Program-made: the position numbers and the translations under genes
The notes under the pieces: generated by a model
The model's input: the letters and a program-made list of their open reading frames with translations, nothing else
Database searches by the model: none
Told to the model about the DNA's origin: nothing
Part shown: one piece after another, positions 24,190 to 32,649 of the stretch
Layout: each line of letters starts with the position of its first letter
Position numbering within the stretch: position 1 is the stretch's first letter
Assembly (NCBI RefSeq): GCF_047461615.1
Contig: NZ_JANSHI010000004.1
Location: 73,518 to 137,517 of the forward strand
Reading direction: 5' to 3'
Length of the DNA stretch: 64,000 nucleotides
DNA from: Thermostichus sp047461615
Lineage (GTDB): Bacteria > Cyanobacteriota > Cyanobacteriia > Thermostichales > Thermostichaceae

Positions 24190-27099
24190 ATGTCCGGCCA
24201 GAACGAAATCCACGTAGTGGGGGCGCGGCAGCACAACCTCAAGAACATCGAGCTGCGGATCCCGCGCAATCGCCTGGTGGTGTTTACGGGCGTCTCCGGG
24301 TCCGGCAAATCTTCGCTGGCTTTCGACACCATTTTTGCCGAGGGGCAGCGGCGCTACGTGGAGTCCCTCAGTGCCTATGCGCGGCAATTTCTAGGGCAAC
24401 TGGACAAGCCGGATGTGGATCGCATCGAGGGCTTGAGCCCGGCCATTGCCATCGACCAAAAGTCCACCAGCCACAACCCCCGCTCCACGGTGGGCACCGT
24501 TACCGAGATCTACGACTACCTGCGGCTGCTCTACGGGCGGGCTGGGATCCCGCACTGCCCCCATTGCGACCGGGTGATCGCTCCCCAGACGGTGGATCAA
24601 ATGGTGGATCAGATCCTGGCCTTGCCGGATCGGACGCGCTTTCAGCTGCTTGCGCCTGTGGTGAGGGGGAAAAAGGGCACCCACGCAGCGCTCCTGCAAA
24701 GCCTGCGCCAGCAGGGATTTGTGCGGGTGCGTGTCGACGGCCAGGTATGGGATCTCAGCGAAGAGATCACCTTGGACAAAAACAAGACCCACACTATCGA
24801 GGTGGTGGTGGATCGGCTGGTCAAGGGCCCCGACATGGCAGAGCGGCTGGCCGATTCCCTGACCACCTGTCTGCGCCAGTCGGGGGGACTGGCGGTAGTG
24901 GAGCTCTTGCCCCGCGAGGAGGAGCGGGAACATCTGTTGCAAAAAGTAGCCGAGGTGGCGGGGCAGTACCTCAACGGCAAGCCGACGGAGCTGATCTTCT
25001 CTGAGCAATTTGCCTGCCCCGACCATGGCTCGGTGCTGAGCGAGCTGTCGCCGCGGCTATTTTCCTTCAACTCGCCCGTTGGCGCCTGTCCTGTCTGTCA
25101 CGGCTTGGGCTTTGAGCCCATCTTCGACCCCGACCGCATCGTGCCCGATCCCAAACTTCCCCTCTACGCGGCCATCGCACCTTGGGCCGAGCGGGAGAAC
25201 CCCTACTACCTGGGGTTGCTGGCAGGGGTCGCCAAGGCCTTTGGCTTTGACCTCAGCAGCCGCTGGTGCGACCTCACGCCCGAGCAGCAGCAAATCCTTC
25301 TCTACGGCACCGACCAGGAGATCTACGTTGAGGCAGAATCCCCCTACCGGGGCCGGGGCTACTACCGTCGCTACGAAGGGGTGATCCCGCAGTTGCAGCG
25401 GCACTACCAAGAAACCACCTCCGAGACCTACCGGCAAAAGCTGGAAACCTACCTCACCTACCGCCCCTGTGCGGCCTGTGGGGGGGCTCGCCTTCGCCCT
25501 GAGGCCCTGGCAGTGCGCGTCGGCGGCTACCGCATTACTGATCTCACCGAGGTCTCTATCCGGGAGTGCCTACACCGCTTAGAGCATTTGAAGCTCACCC
25601 CTCGCCAGGCGCAGATTGCCGAGCTGGTGCTGCGGGAGATCAAAACCCGGCTGCAGTTTTTGATCGACGTGGGCCTTGACTACCTCACCTTGGCCCGCCC
25701 GGCCATGACCCTTTCGGGGGGTGAAGCGCAGCGGATCCGGCTGGCTAGCCAGATTGGCTCTGGCCTGGCGGGCGTGCTCTATGTGCTGGACGAACCCTCC
25801 ATTGGCTTGCACCAGCGGGATAACCACCGCCTCTTGCAGACCCTGTTTCGCCTACGGGATCTGGGCAACACCCTAATCGTGGTGGAGCACGACGAGGAAA
25901 CCATCCGCGCCGCCGACCACATTGTGGACATTGGCCCTGGAGCTGGCATCCACGGAGGAGAAGTGGTGGCCCAAGGGTCTCTAGCCAACATCCTGGCCTG
26001 CGAGCGCTCCATGACGGGAGCTTACCTTTCGGGGCGGAGGCGGATCCCTACCCCTGCCCAGCGCCGACCGGGGAAAGGGGTTGCCCTCAAGCTCACCAAT
26101 GCCCACAAAAACAACCTCAAACACATCGATGTGGAGATCCCCCTGGGCAAGCTAGTCTGTGTTACAGGGGTCTCCGGCTCCGGCAAGTCCACCTTAGTCA
26201 ACGAACTGCTCTACCCCGCCCTGCAACACTACCTCGGCCAGAAGGTGCCCAAGCCGGCGGAAATGGGGGAGTTGCACGGCATCGAGCACATCGACAAGGT
26301 TATTGTCATCGACCAATCCCCCATTGGCCGCACCCCTCGCTCCAACCCTGCCACCTACACGGGTCTGTTTGATCCCATCCGCCAAGCCTTTGCCCAGACT
26401 CGGGACGCCAAAGCCAGAGGCTATCCAGCTGGCCACTTCTCCTTCAACGTCAAGGGAGGGCGCTGCGAAGCCTGCAAAGGGCAAGGGGTGAACGTGATTG
26501 AGATGAATTTCCTGCCCGATGTGTATGTTACCTGCGAAGTCTGCGGCGGCAAGCGCTACAGCCGCGAGACCCTCCAGGTCAAGTACAAGGGCAAAAACAT
26601 CGCCGAAGTCCTGGATATGACGGTGGGAGAGGCGCTGGAGTTTTTCGCTGCCCTGCCCCCTGCGGCCAAGATCCTGCAGACCCTGGCCGATGTGGGCCTC
26701 GACTACATCAAGCTGGGTCAGCCGGCTCCAACCCTCTCGGGTGGGGAAGCGCAGCGGGTGAAGCTGGCCGCAGAACTGGCCCGCCGCTCCACCGGCAAAA
26801 CCCTTTATCTACTGGATGAACCCTCCACCGGCCTGTCGTTTTACGATGTTCACAAACTTTTGAACGTCCTGCAGCGGCTGGTGGATGCGGGCAACACCGT
26901 GCTGGTGATCGAGCACAACCTGGACATTCTCCGCTGTGCCGACTGGATCATCGACTTAGGGCCGGAAGGGGGCGACCAGGGCGGCCAAATTGTTGCCGTC
27001 GGCACCCCGGAAGAAGTAGCCGAACACCCGGGATCCCATACGGGGCGGTACCTGAAGCAGGTTTTGCAGCAACACCCCCCAGCCCCTGAGCTGCCTTAG
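24190..27099 (+). CDS. uvrA: Excinuclease ABC subunit A
   Basis: The 969-aa damage-recognition ATPase of nucleotide excision repair, acting as a dimer with UvrB. Both ABC halves are complete: Walker A GVSGSGKSSLAF and GVSGSGKSTLVN, signatures LSGGEAQRIRLA and LSGGEAQRVKLA, Walker B VLDEPS and LLDEPS. Zinc modules are seen at CPHCDRV, CPVCHGLG/CAACGG and CEACKGQG/CEVCGG. The ATG at 24190 (MSGQNEIHVVGARQHNLKN) is preceded by GAGGGGA and is preferred over the upstream ATG at 24136. It converges on hemW with a 41-base gap. Confidence 0.98.
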   Translation: MSGQNEIHVVGARQHNLKNIELRIPRNRLVVFTGVSGSGKSSLAFDTIFAEGQRRYVESLSAYARQFLGQLDKPDVDRIEGLSPAIAIDQKSTSHNPRSTVGTVTEIYDYLRLLYGRAGIPHCPHCDRVIAPQTVDQMVDQILALPDRTRFQLLAPVVRGKKGTHAALLQSLRQQGFVRVRVDGQVWDLSEEITLDKNKTHTIEVVVDRLVKGPDMAERLADSLTTCLRQSGGLAVVELLPREEEREHLLQKVAEVAGQYLNGKPTELIFSEQFACPDHGSVLSELSPRLFSFNSPVGACPVCHGLGFEPIFDPDRIVPDPKLPLYAAIAPWAERENPYYLGLLAGVAKAFGFDLSSRWCDLTPEQQQILLYGTDQEIYVEAESPYRGRGYYRRYEGVIPQLQRHYQETTSETYRQKLETYLTYRPCAACGGARLRPEALAVRVGGYRITDLTEVSIRECLHRLEHLKLTPRQAQIAELVLREIKTRLQFLIDVGLDYLTLARPAMTLSGGEAQRIRLASQIGSGLAGVLYVLDEPSIGLHQRDNHRLLQTLFRLRDLGNTLIVVEHDEETIRAADHIVDIGPGAGIHGGEVVAQGSLANILACERSMTGAYLSGRRRIPTPAQRRPGKGVALKLTNAHKNNLKHIDVEIPLGKLVCVTGVSGSGKSTLVNELLYPALQHYLGQKVPKPAEMGELHGIEHIDKVIVIDQSPIGRTPRSNPATYTGLFDPIRQAFAQTRDAKARGYPAGHFSFNVKGGRCEACKGQGVNVIEMNFLPDVYVTCEVCGGKRYSRETLQVKYKGKNIAEVLDMTVGEALEFFAALPPAAKILQTLADVGLDYIKLGQPAPTLSGGEAQRVKLAAELARRSTGKTLYLLDEPSTGLSFYDVHKLLNVLQRLVDAGNTVLVIEHNLDILRCADWIIDLGPEGGDQGGQIVAVGTPEEVAEHPGSHTGRYLKQVLQQHPPAPELP

Positions 27100-27140
27100 C
27101 TCCAGCTGGGAGTCTGCCTCCACTCGGCCTTCGGCCAACT

Positions 27141-28334
27141 TCAAAACAACAGCTCTTCAATAATCTCGTTGGAAAACAGCCAGCCCTCGGGCGGGACTAG
27201 CCGTAGCCGTCCCCCTTCGCAACTGGCCCAACCTTTTTCAAAGTAGGGATCCAGCCTCTGCAGAGCCTGCTCCACCCTCCTGCTGCCAAAGCGCTCCTGT
27301 AAAGTTGCCAAATCCAGCCCTTCCTGGAGGCGCAGCCCCAACATCACCGTATCCATCCAGATTTCTTCTAGAGAGGCTGGCGGCGGGAGGGGGTGAACTT
27401 GGGCTTTGACCTGTTCAAAATACTTGTGGAGAGTCCTCGGCTGGTGAATGCGCCGCCCCCCTTCGTAGCCGACAGATCCCATGCCAAAGCCAAAGTAGGG
27501 GCGATTTTCCCAGTACACCCGGTTGTGGCGACAGGCATACCCAGGGCGGGCAAAATTGGAGATCTCGTAGTGGATATAGCCTGCCTGGGTGAGGAGACGC
27601 CGGGCCATCAAGTACATTTCAACGGTCGCCTCTTCGCTGGGCAGGGGCGCCTCTCCCGGCCGGTACAGACGACCAAAGCGAGTTTCGGGCTCGAGGGTGA
27701 GATCGTAAACGGAGACGTGGGCCGGGTTGATTTCAAGAACAGCTTGCAGCGACTCCTGCCAATGTTCCAAAGTTTGGTAGGGCAGCCCGAAGATCAAATC
27801 CAGGTTGAAGTTCTCAAAGCCCACCGCCTTCAAGTCGGCCACAGCTTCATAAATTTCTTCCACTCCGTGTAGGCGACCGCAGGCGGCCAGCAGCTCTGCC
27901 TGAAACGCCTGGGCTCCCAAGTTAATGCGGTTGACCCCCAGGTCCCGGTAGCCCGCCAACTGCTCTCGGGTCAGGGTGCCGGGGTTGGCCTCGAGCGAGA
28001 TCTCGCAGTCGGGATGAAACGGGATCCGCTCCCTAAGTTGAGCCAAGATCCGGCCCAATTGCTCCACCGTCAGCAGGGAGGGGGTGCCGCCGCCGAAAAA
28101 AATGCTGGTCAAGGGTTGGGGATCCCCGGCCAAATGGCGGTAGCGATAGGCGCCACCGATCTCTTGGCAGAGCACCTGCACATAGGTTTCTATCAGCTCG
28201 CGGGTGCCCAGGCCAGTGGCAAAATCGCAGTAGTGGCAGCGCTGCCGACAGAAGGGGATGTGCAGGTAGGCAGCCTCCGGCCAGCCAAGCTGAGCGGAGA
28301 GGGTCAGCTCTTCCGTAGGTGCTGCGACTGCCAT
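27141..28334 (-). CDS. hemW: Radical SAM protein HemW (HemN-like, probable heme chaperone)
   Basis: About 397 aa. The radical-SAM cluster motif is CRQRCHYCDF (Cx3Cx2C), followed by GGGTPS and EANPGT. The residue after the third Cys pair is Phe, not the extra Cys of true oxygen-independent coproporphyrinogen oxidase HemN, so HemW is the better call. INLGAQAF, LIFGLPYQT and HNRVYWENRPYFGFG are family elements. HemW binds heme and probably inserts it into target proteins; older records call it coproporphyrinogen III oxidase. The ATG at 28334 (MAVAAPTEE) is used; 28421 would overlap hisH. It diverges from hisH over only 36 bases. Confidence 0.92.
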   Translation of the reverse strand: MAVAAPTEELTLSAQLGWPEAAYLHIPFCRQRCHYCDFATGLGTRELIETYVQVLCQEIGGAYRYRHLAGDPQPLTSIFFGGGTPSLLTVEQLGRILAQLRERIPFHPDCEISLEANPGTLTREQLAGYRDLGVNRINLGAQAFQAELLAACGRLHGVEEIYEAVADLKAVGFENFNLDLIFGLPYQTLEHWQESLQAVLEINPAHVSVYDLTLEPETRFGRLYRPGEAPLPSEEATVEMYLMARRLLTQAGYIHYEISNFARPGYACRHNRVYWENRPYFGFGMGSVGYEGGRRIHQPRTLHKYFEQVKAQVHPLPPPASLEEIWMDTVMLGLRLQEGLDLATLQERFGSRRVEQALQRLDPYFEKGWASCEGGRLRLVPPEGWLFSNEIIEELLF

Positions 28335-28370
28335 AGAACCACTATACTGATAGGCCCTTGATAAGGATCC

Positions 28371-29015
28371 ATGAAAGCCGTGCGCCTGGCGGTGATCGAC
28401 TATGATGCCGGCAACTTGCATTCGGCTTGCAAAGGGCTGGAGCGGGCCGGGGCCGAGGTGCAGCTAGTAACAGAGCCGGCTGGGCTGGAGACTTTTGACG
28501 GCATCGTCTTGCCTGGAGATGGAGCCTTTGATCCGGCCATGCAGCAGTTGCGAGAGCGAGGTTTTGTGGAGCCCATTCGGGAGGCGGTGCAACGGCAGCA
28601 GCCCTTCCTGGGCATCTGCCTTGGGCTGCAGGTTTTGTTTGAAAGCAGCGAAGAGGGAAACGAGCCAGGGCTGGGCATCGTGCCAGGACGGGTGCAACGC
28701 TTTCAACCAGAGCCAGGCCTGCGCATCCCCCACATGGGCTGGAATCAGTTGCACCTCACCCAGCCCCAGTCTCCCCTTTGGGCAGGGATCCCTGACCAAG
28801 CCTGGGTCTATTTTGTTCACTCCTACCACGCGGTGCCCCACGACCCAAGCTGGGTGGCCGCCACCACTCAGCACGGCAGCCAAACCTGTGTGGCCGCCAT
28901 TGCCCAGGGCGCCGTGTTGGCCACCCAGTTTCACCCGGAAAAGTCCGGTCCGGTTGGTTTGAAGATCTTGCAAAACTTCGTGGACTTTGTGGCCGGATCC
29001 CTGGCCCGCACCTAG
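28371..29015 (+). CDS. hisH: Imidazole glycerol phosphate synthase, glutaminase subunit
   Basis: HisH supplies ammonia from glutamine to HisF in histidine synthesis. The 214-aa class I amidotransferase has the nucleophile Cys83 in PFLGICLGLQVLF, the oxyanion region LPGDGAF, and the His/Glu pair in ATQFHPEKSG; IPHMGWN and YFVHSYH are HisH-specific. The ATG at 28371 is preceded by AAGGATCC. hisF is not adjacent. Confidence 0.95.
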   Translation: MKAVRLAVIDYDAGNLHSACKGLERAGAEVQLVTEPAGLETFDGIVLPGDGAFDPAMQQLRERGFVEPIREAVQRQQPFLGICLGLQVLFESSEEGNEPGLGIVPGRVQRFQPEPGLRIPHMGWNQLHLTQPQSPLWAGIPDQAWVYFVHSYHAVPHDPSWVAATTQHGSQTCVAAIAQGAVLATQFHPEKSGPVGLKILQNFVDFVAGSLART

Positions 29016-29037
29016 ACCTCGGCTTTTCCCAAGCCCC

Positions 29038-29499
29038 ATGAACTACTGGCTGATGAAATCGGAGCCCAGCGTCTACAGCATCTGGGATCTGCAGCGGGAG
29101 GGCCAAACTCTCTGGGACGGCGTGCGCAACTACCAAGCCCGCAGCTACCTGAAGGCTATGCAGCCTGGGGATCGCGCCTTTTTCTACCACTCCAACGCCA
29201 ACCCTCCCGGCATAGCCGGCTTAGTGGAGATCGTGGAAACCCAGGTGGTGGATCCCAGCCAGTTTGATCCCACCAGCCCCTACTACGATCCCAAGTCAAC
29301 CCCTGCAGCTCCCCGCTGGTACACGGTGCGGGTGCAATTCGTTGCTGCCTTTGAGCGCTTGATCCCTTTGGCCCAGTTGCGGGCCACTTTTACCCCTGCA
29401 GAGCTAGAGGTGGTGCGGCGGGGCACGCGACTGTCGGTGATGCCTGTGGCCCCGGCGGTTGCTGAGCGCTTGCTCTCGCTGGCACTCTTCTCCTCCTGA
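29038..29499 (+). CDS. EVE-domain protein
   Basis: A 153-aa stand-alone EVE domain (thymocyte nuclear protein 1 family): MNYWLMKSEPSVYSIWDL, LWDGVRNYQARSYLKAM, GDRAFFYHSN, PGIAGLVEIV, and PRWYTVRVQF. EVE domains belong to the PUA-like group and bind modified bases in DNA or RNA. The frame is open from 28987, but the ATG at 29038 matches the family N-terminus. It is 22 bases after hisH and 190 bases before the accessory island, so it looks like a core gene rather than part of the island. Confidence 0.9.
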   Translation: MNYWLMKSEPSVYSIWDLQREGQTLWDGVRNYQARSYLKAMQPGDRAFFYHSNANPPGIAGLVEIVETQVVDPSQFDPTSPYYDPKSTPAAPRWYTVRVQFVAAFERLIPLAQLRATFTPAELEVVRRGTRLSVMPVAPAVAERLLSLALFSS

Positions 29500-29690
29500 C
29501 CCAAGACAAGCTAAGCTTCTCAACCGTTCCGCTTTTTCGGCTGCCAGTCGATTGATTATTCGGCTCCCTCCTCCTCATCGCTTAAAAAGCAGGTAGCTGG
29601 AGCTCCTTAACGAATTCGAAAAGTAGGAAACTGGCTATTCAACACTTGCCTAGGATTGAGGAAAGACACACACCATAGAGCGAGGTTAGT

Positions 29691-31268
29691 GTGGCGCTGT
29701 GCAACGACTATGGCCGTTGGAACCGAGCAATTGTTCAATGGGCAACACGGGGAGTTCCTCACGGCACGCCAGTTTACCTCAGCGTAGATGAAGAAGTTTT
29801 AGCAGGTCTAGGCCTAGGCACAGTTGAGGATTTCTGCCAAGCGGTGCGATCCCAGGTGGTTGTTGGCGATCGGGTGCAGTTATCGGCTCTGCAAAACCAC
29901 GGCTCACCTGAACCGGCAGGAGTGGCCTTCTTGGCGCTGATGGTGCTTGCCGCCAACGACATGATGAGGGATGACAAGCTGGATGCCAAGGACTTCTTCA
30001 CCCATTTTCGCAAACGGCTGGGTGTATCTGGCGACAACCGTCCGATAGGGATGAAGGAAGAACGCCTATGGCAGGAGTGGAACCGGTGGCTAGAGGAAAG
30101 GGGATGGATTGCCACTGCCAAACCAGGGGAGGGCTCGCGCAAGTACGTGAATTACCCCATTTCCCAAGCTCTGCTGCGGAAGGCAGATGTTCAACGGTTG
30201 TGTCGCGTGTTTTATGAGAGAAAGTGGACTACCGCCCGCAGCGAAACCAAGTTGCTAGTGGATTTGGCAAGCGAAGAGAACCTCAACCGACATCTCGCGG
30301 AGCTGCTGGACGATCGCCAGCGACACGAAGTACTGGGCGCCGAAATCCTAGCTGTCCATCAAGAGTGGCTAGATGCAGGATGCCCAGAACCGAAACGATT
30401 TAGCCGAGCGTTTCAGCCTCCTACGCGCTTGATCGCAGGGCTGTATCGCACCGAAGATCGGTGGGGGAACCCAGAATTCTACCTCTACCCCAAAACTCCA
30501 CGTCACTGGGCAGTTGGGGAGGTGACGGTAGAAAACCTAGGTAGCCTGCGTTCCGAGCGCGCGGGTTGGTTTTGCCCCGTTGGAGCGCCGCTCTCTGCTA
30601 GGGATGTAACAACGGGAAGATCCTGGCCCATCCGGGGTCATGCCTACTTGCGGGAACTCCAACTGCTCGCCCAAGACTTTTGGGTGTTGGTGCCCGATCC
30701 TGAAAATGCAGAGTCCGGTGCTCTGGCTACTTGGGGAGCACCCCAACTTGGCAGTCATTTCACGCTGTTGTTTCGGGAGGCGCTGTGGCCGGATTTGCAG
30801 CGGCTGCAGGAAGAAAGTCTACTGCAATGGTCAGGTGAGCGTCAGCGTGCCTTTGCCGAAAAATCAGACTGGTGGGAAATCCAAGAATGTCAGGTGCTGG
30901 CACCGGTATGGGACGGTTTGTTTTTACAACATCCTGAGCTGAAAGAGGCCTTACAACCACGCGATCGTCTGCACATTGCCTTGGGTGGAGGGCTACGGGT
31001 ACCGCAAGGACAAGGTTGGCTCGAGGGTCACTTGCCAAAGGTGACTGTGTACGGGTTTCAGCCTACGGTAGCCGTGACTCTAACTGAAGTGCGTACCGGG
31101 AGCATATATCTTCCAGAAGACCATCGCTCTACCAACCAGCCTTGGGATTTGCCCGCAGACTTACCTCCCGGTACTTACCAGATCCAAGTACGGGGCGGAA
31201 CTGCCCACCAGGAGCGCTTTTTGAAGATCCTGAGTTGGGGTGATTTGTCATTAGCTTCCCTAGAGTAG
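29691..31268 (+). CDS. Unrecognised 525-aa protein, first gene of helicase island
   Basis: I do not recognise this family. It begins at GTG with GAGCGAGG just upstream. The N-terminal ~200 residues look like a mostly helical, winged-helix-like DNA-binding region (LFLALMVLAANDMMRDDKLD-like helices; LWQEWNRWLEERGWIATAKPG; SRKYVNYPISQALLRKADVQ). The C-terminal part (about 240-520) is beta-rich, with many Trp and Gly residues (YLYPKTPRHWAVGEVTVEN, HLPKVTVYGFQPTVAVTLTEV, LPPGTYQIQVRGG), and the end resembles an Ig-like strand pattern. No nuclease, methylase or ATPase motif is visible. It is 12 bases before the next gene, so the two are translated together, and it probably forms a complex with the helicase. 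Confidence 0.8.
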   Translation: MALCNDYGRWNRAIVQWATRGVPHGTPVYLSVDEEVLAGLGLGTVEDFCQAVRSQVVVGDRVQLSALQNHGSPEPAGVAFLALMVLAANDMMRDDKLDAKDFFTHFRKRLGVSGDNRPIGMKEERLWQEWNRWLEERGWIATAKPGEGSRKYVNYPISQALLRKADVQRLCRVFYERKWTTARSETKLLVDLASEENLNRHLAELLDDRQRHEVLGAEILAVHQEWLDAGCPEPKRFSRAFQPPTRLIAGLYRTEDRWGNPEFYLYPKTPRHWAVGEVTVENLGSLRSERAGWFCPVGAPLSARDVTTGRSWPIRGHAYLRELQLLAQDFWVLVPDPENAESGALATWGAPQLGSHFTLLFREALWPDLQRLQEESLLQWSGERQRAFAEKSDWWEIQECQVLAPVWDGLFLQHPELKEALQPRDRLHIALGGGLRVPQGQGWLEGHLPKVTVYGFQPTVAVTLTEVRTGSIYLPEDHRSTNQPWDLPADLPPGTYQIQVRGGTAHQERFLKILSWGDLSLASLE

Positions 31269-31280
31269 AGGCATAACTCT

Positions 31281-32606
31281 ATGTCGAAAAAATCTTCTCG
31301 GTCAGAGCAAACTTACTGGGGCTTTCGCACCCATACCTCCAGATACAAACCCCAAAAGTTGCTGAATTACTTACAAAAGCGGGTTACTCAAGAAAACTTG
31401 GCCGATGTTGTGTCTCATGTTCGTATTGAGAAGGGCATTAAGGAAAGAATTAGGGGAGAGTATTACTTCTACTTGGGTATTAAGACAAATGCGCGCTCTG
31501 ATTGGTCATCCACACAAAACACCCTTGAGCAACTGATTAAAACAGTGAGAGGTATCAGTATAGTTAGGATTGGAAGAGAAGGATTTTGCTGGGAAGACAT
31601 TCGACACATGGTGGGTATTGCATATGATTTGGGGGAGGATACCCAACCCCTAAAATATTTCTCGGTTGCACGGCCGCCTAAAGTCAACCCACTTAGTCTG
31701 GAAACACCCATAGCTGAGTCGTCAGAAGGCGATCGCTCCCAGGCGTGCGAACGGTTGCTATGGTGGCTATCAGCAGCCGGCTCTGGCTCATGGGAAACCT
31801 TCCAAGCCGTGTGCGACCGCCTAGACCTACCCCAACCGCGTCGATTGTTGCGTCGGCTGCAACTGCTAGGGCATCTCACGGTGGCTCAGGATGGCAAACG
31901 CTGGTACATGCAGCCGCCTTCCTTGCAGCCAGTGGGTGAAAATCGCTACGTGCTATACGGTCAGCGGAATGCAGCTCTCCAGAAAGATCTTCGGCAATTG
32001 GGTCGCCTTGAGGAGATCCTTCAACCTCGAAGGAATGCTCCTGCCTGCTGGCAGTTCGAGCCTCAGGATGATGTTGCCACCGCGATCGCCAAGTTGCAGG
32101 TCAGCTATCCCACTCTGACCATTTGCCCAGTCGAGGCTCCTCCACAGTGGGCAGATTGGGTGGCCGGGCTCTCGGTTGTCGATTGGGTGCCGCTCCACCG
32201 CTATCGGCTAAAGCGTTACGATGGGAGCACCTTCGCAGACGTGCCGACTGCTGAGGAGACAGGCTTCTACGAGCTGCACGAGGAGGGATCCCAACGGCAA
32301 CACGCTCTGTTTTACGACCGCGAGCAAAACACTTGGTACAGCAGCGAGTGGTACGGCCTGCGTTTTTTGGCTTTGACCTGTCTCCGGCCAGGAGAGTTGG
32401 TGGCCAATTACCACCCAAATTCTCAAGAGTTAACAATTCCCAGCAGCCAGCGCTGGCCGTTGGCGTACGAACGCTATTTGGTCATGCAATCGGGTTGTTT
32501 GCCTGACTACAATCCTGACACTGGAGAGCTGATTTATCGAAACATCACGCCGACTGTATGGCAATTAATTGGCGAGCGACTGCCACATCTCAGCGCAAGG
32601 GAATAG
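31281..32606 (+). CDS. Unrecognised 441-aa protein, second gene of helicase island
   Basis: No family recognised. The first ~150 residues are basic and mixed (RTHTSRYKPQKLLNYLQKR; GEYYFYLGIKTNAR). A winged-helix-like segment follows near 155-215 (ACERLLWWLSAAGSGSWETF, VCDRLDLPQPRRLLRRLQLLGHLTVAQDG). The C-terminal half has ENRYVLYGQRNAALQKDLRQL, CPVEAPPQWADWVAG and WYSSEWYGLRFLALTCLRPG. No catalytic motif is visible. The spacing (12 bases after the first gene, 43 before the helicase) and shared foreign composition place it in one operon with the helicase. A DNA-binding or adaptor role is inference only. Confidence 0.8.
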   Translation: MSKKSSRSEQTYWGFRTHTSRYKPQKLLNYLQKRVTQENLADVVSHVRIEKGIKERIRGEYYFYLGIKTNARSDWSSTQNTLEQLIKTVRGISIVRIGREGFCWEDIRHMVGIAYDLGEDTQPLKYFSVARPPKVNPLSLETPIAESSEGDRSQACERLLWWLSAAGSGSWETFQAVCDRLDLPQPRRLLRRLQLLGHLTVAQDGKRWYMQPPSLQPVGENRYVLYGQRNAALQKDLRQLGRLEEILQPRRNAPACWQFEPQDDVATAIAKLQVSYPTLTICPVEAPPQWADWVAGLSVVDWVPLHRYRLKRYDGSTFADVPTAEETGFYELHEEGSQRQHALFYDREQNTWYSSEWYGLRFLALTCLRPGELVANYHPNSQELTIPSSQRWPLAYERYLVMQSGCLPDYNPDTGELIYRNITPTVWQLIGERLPHLSARE

Positions 32607-32649
32607 CAAATTTGTAGATTACAGTTGTACGGAACGCCAAGGAAAAACC

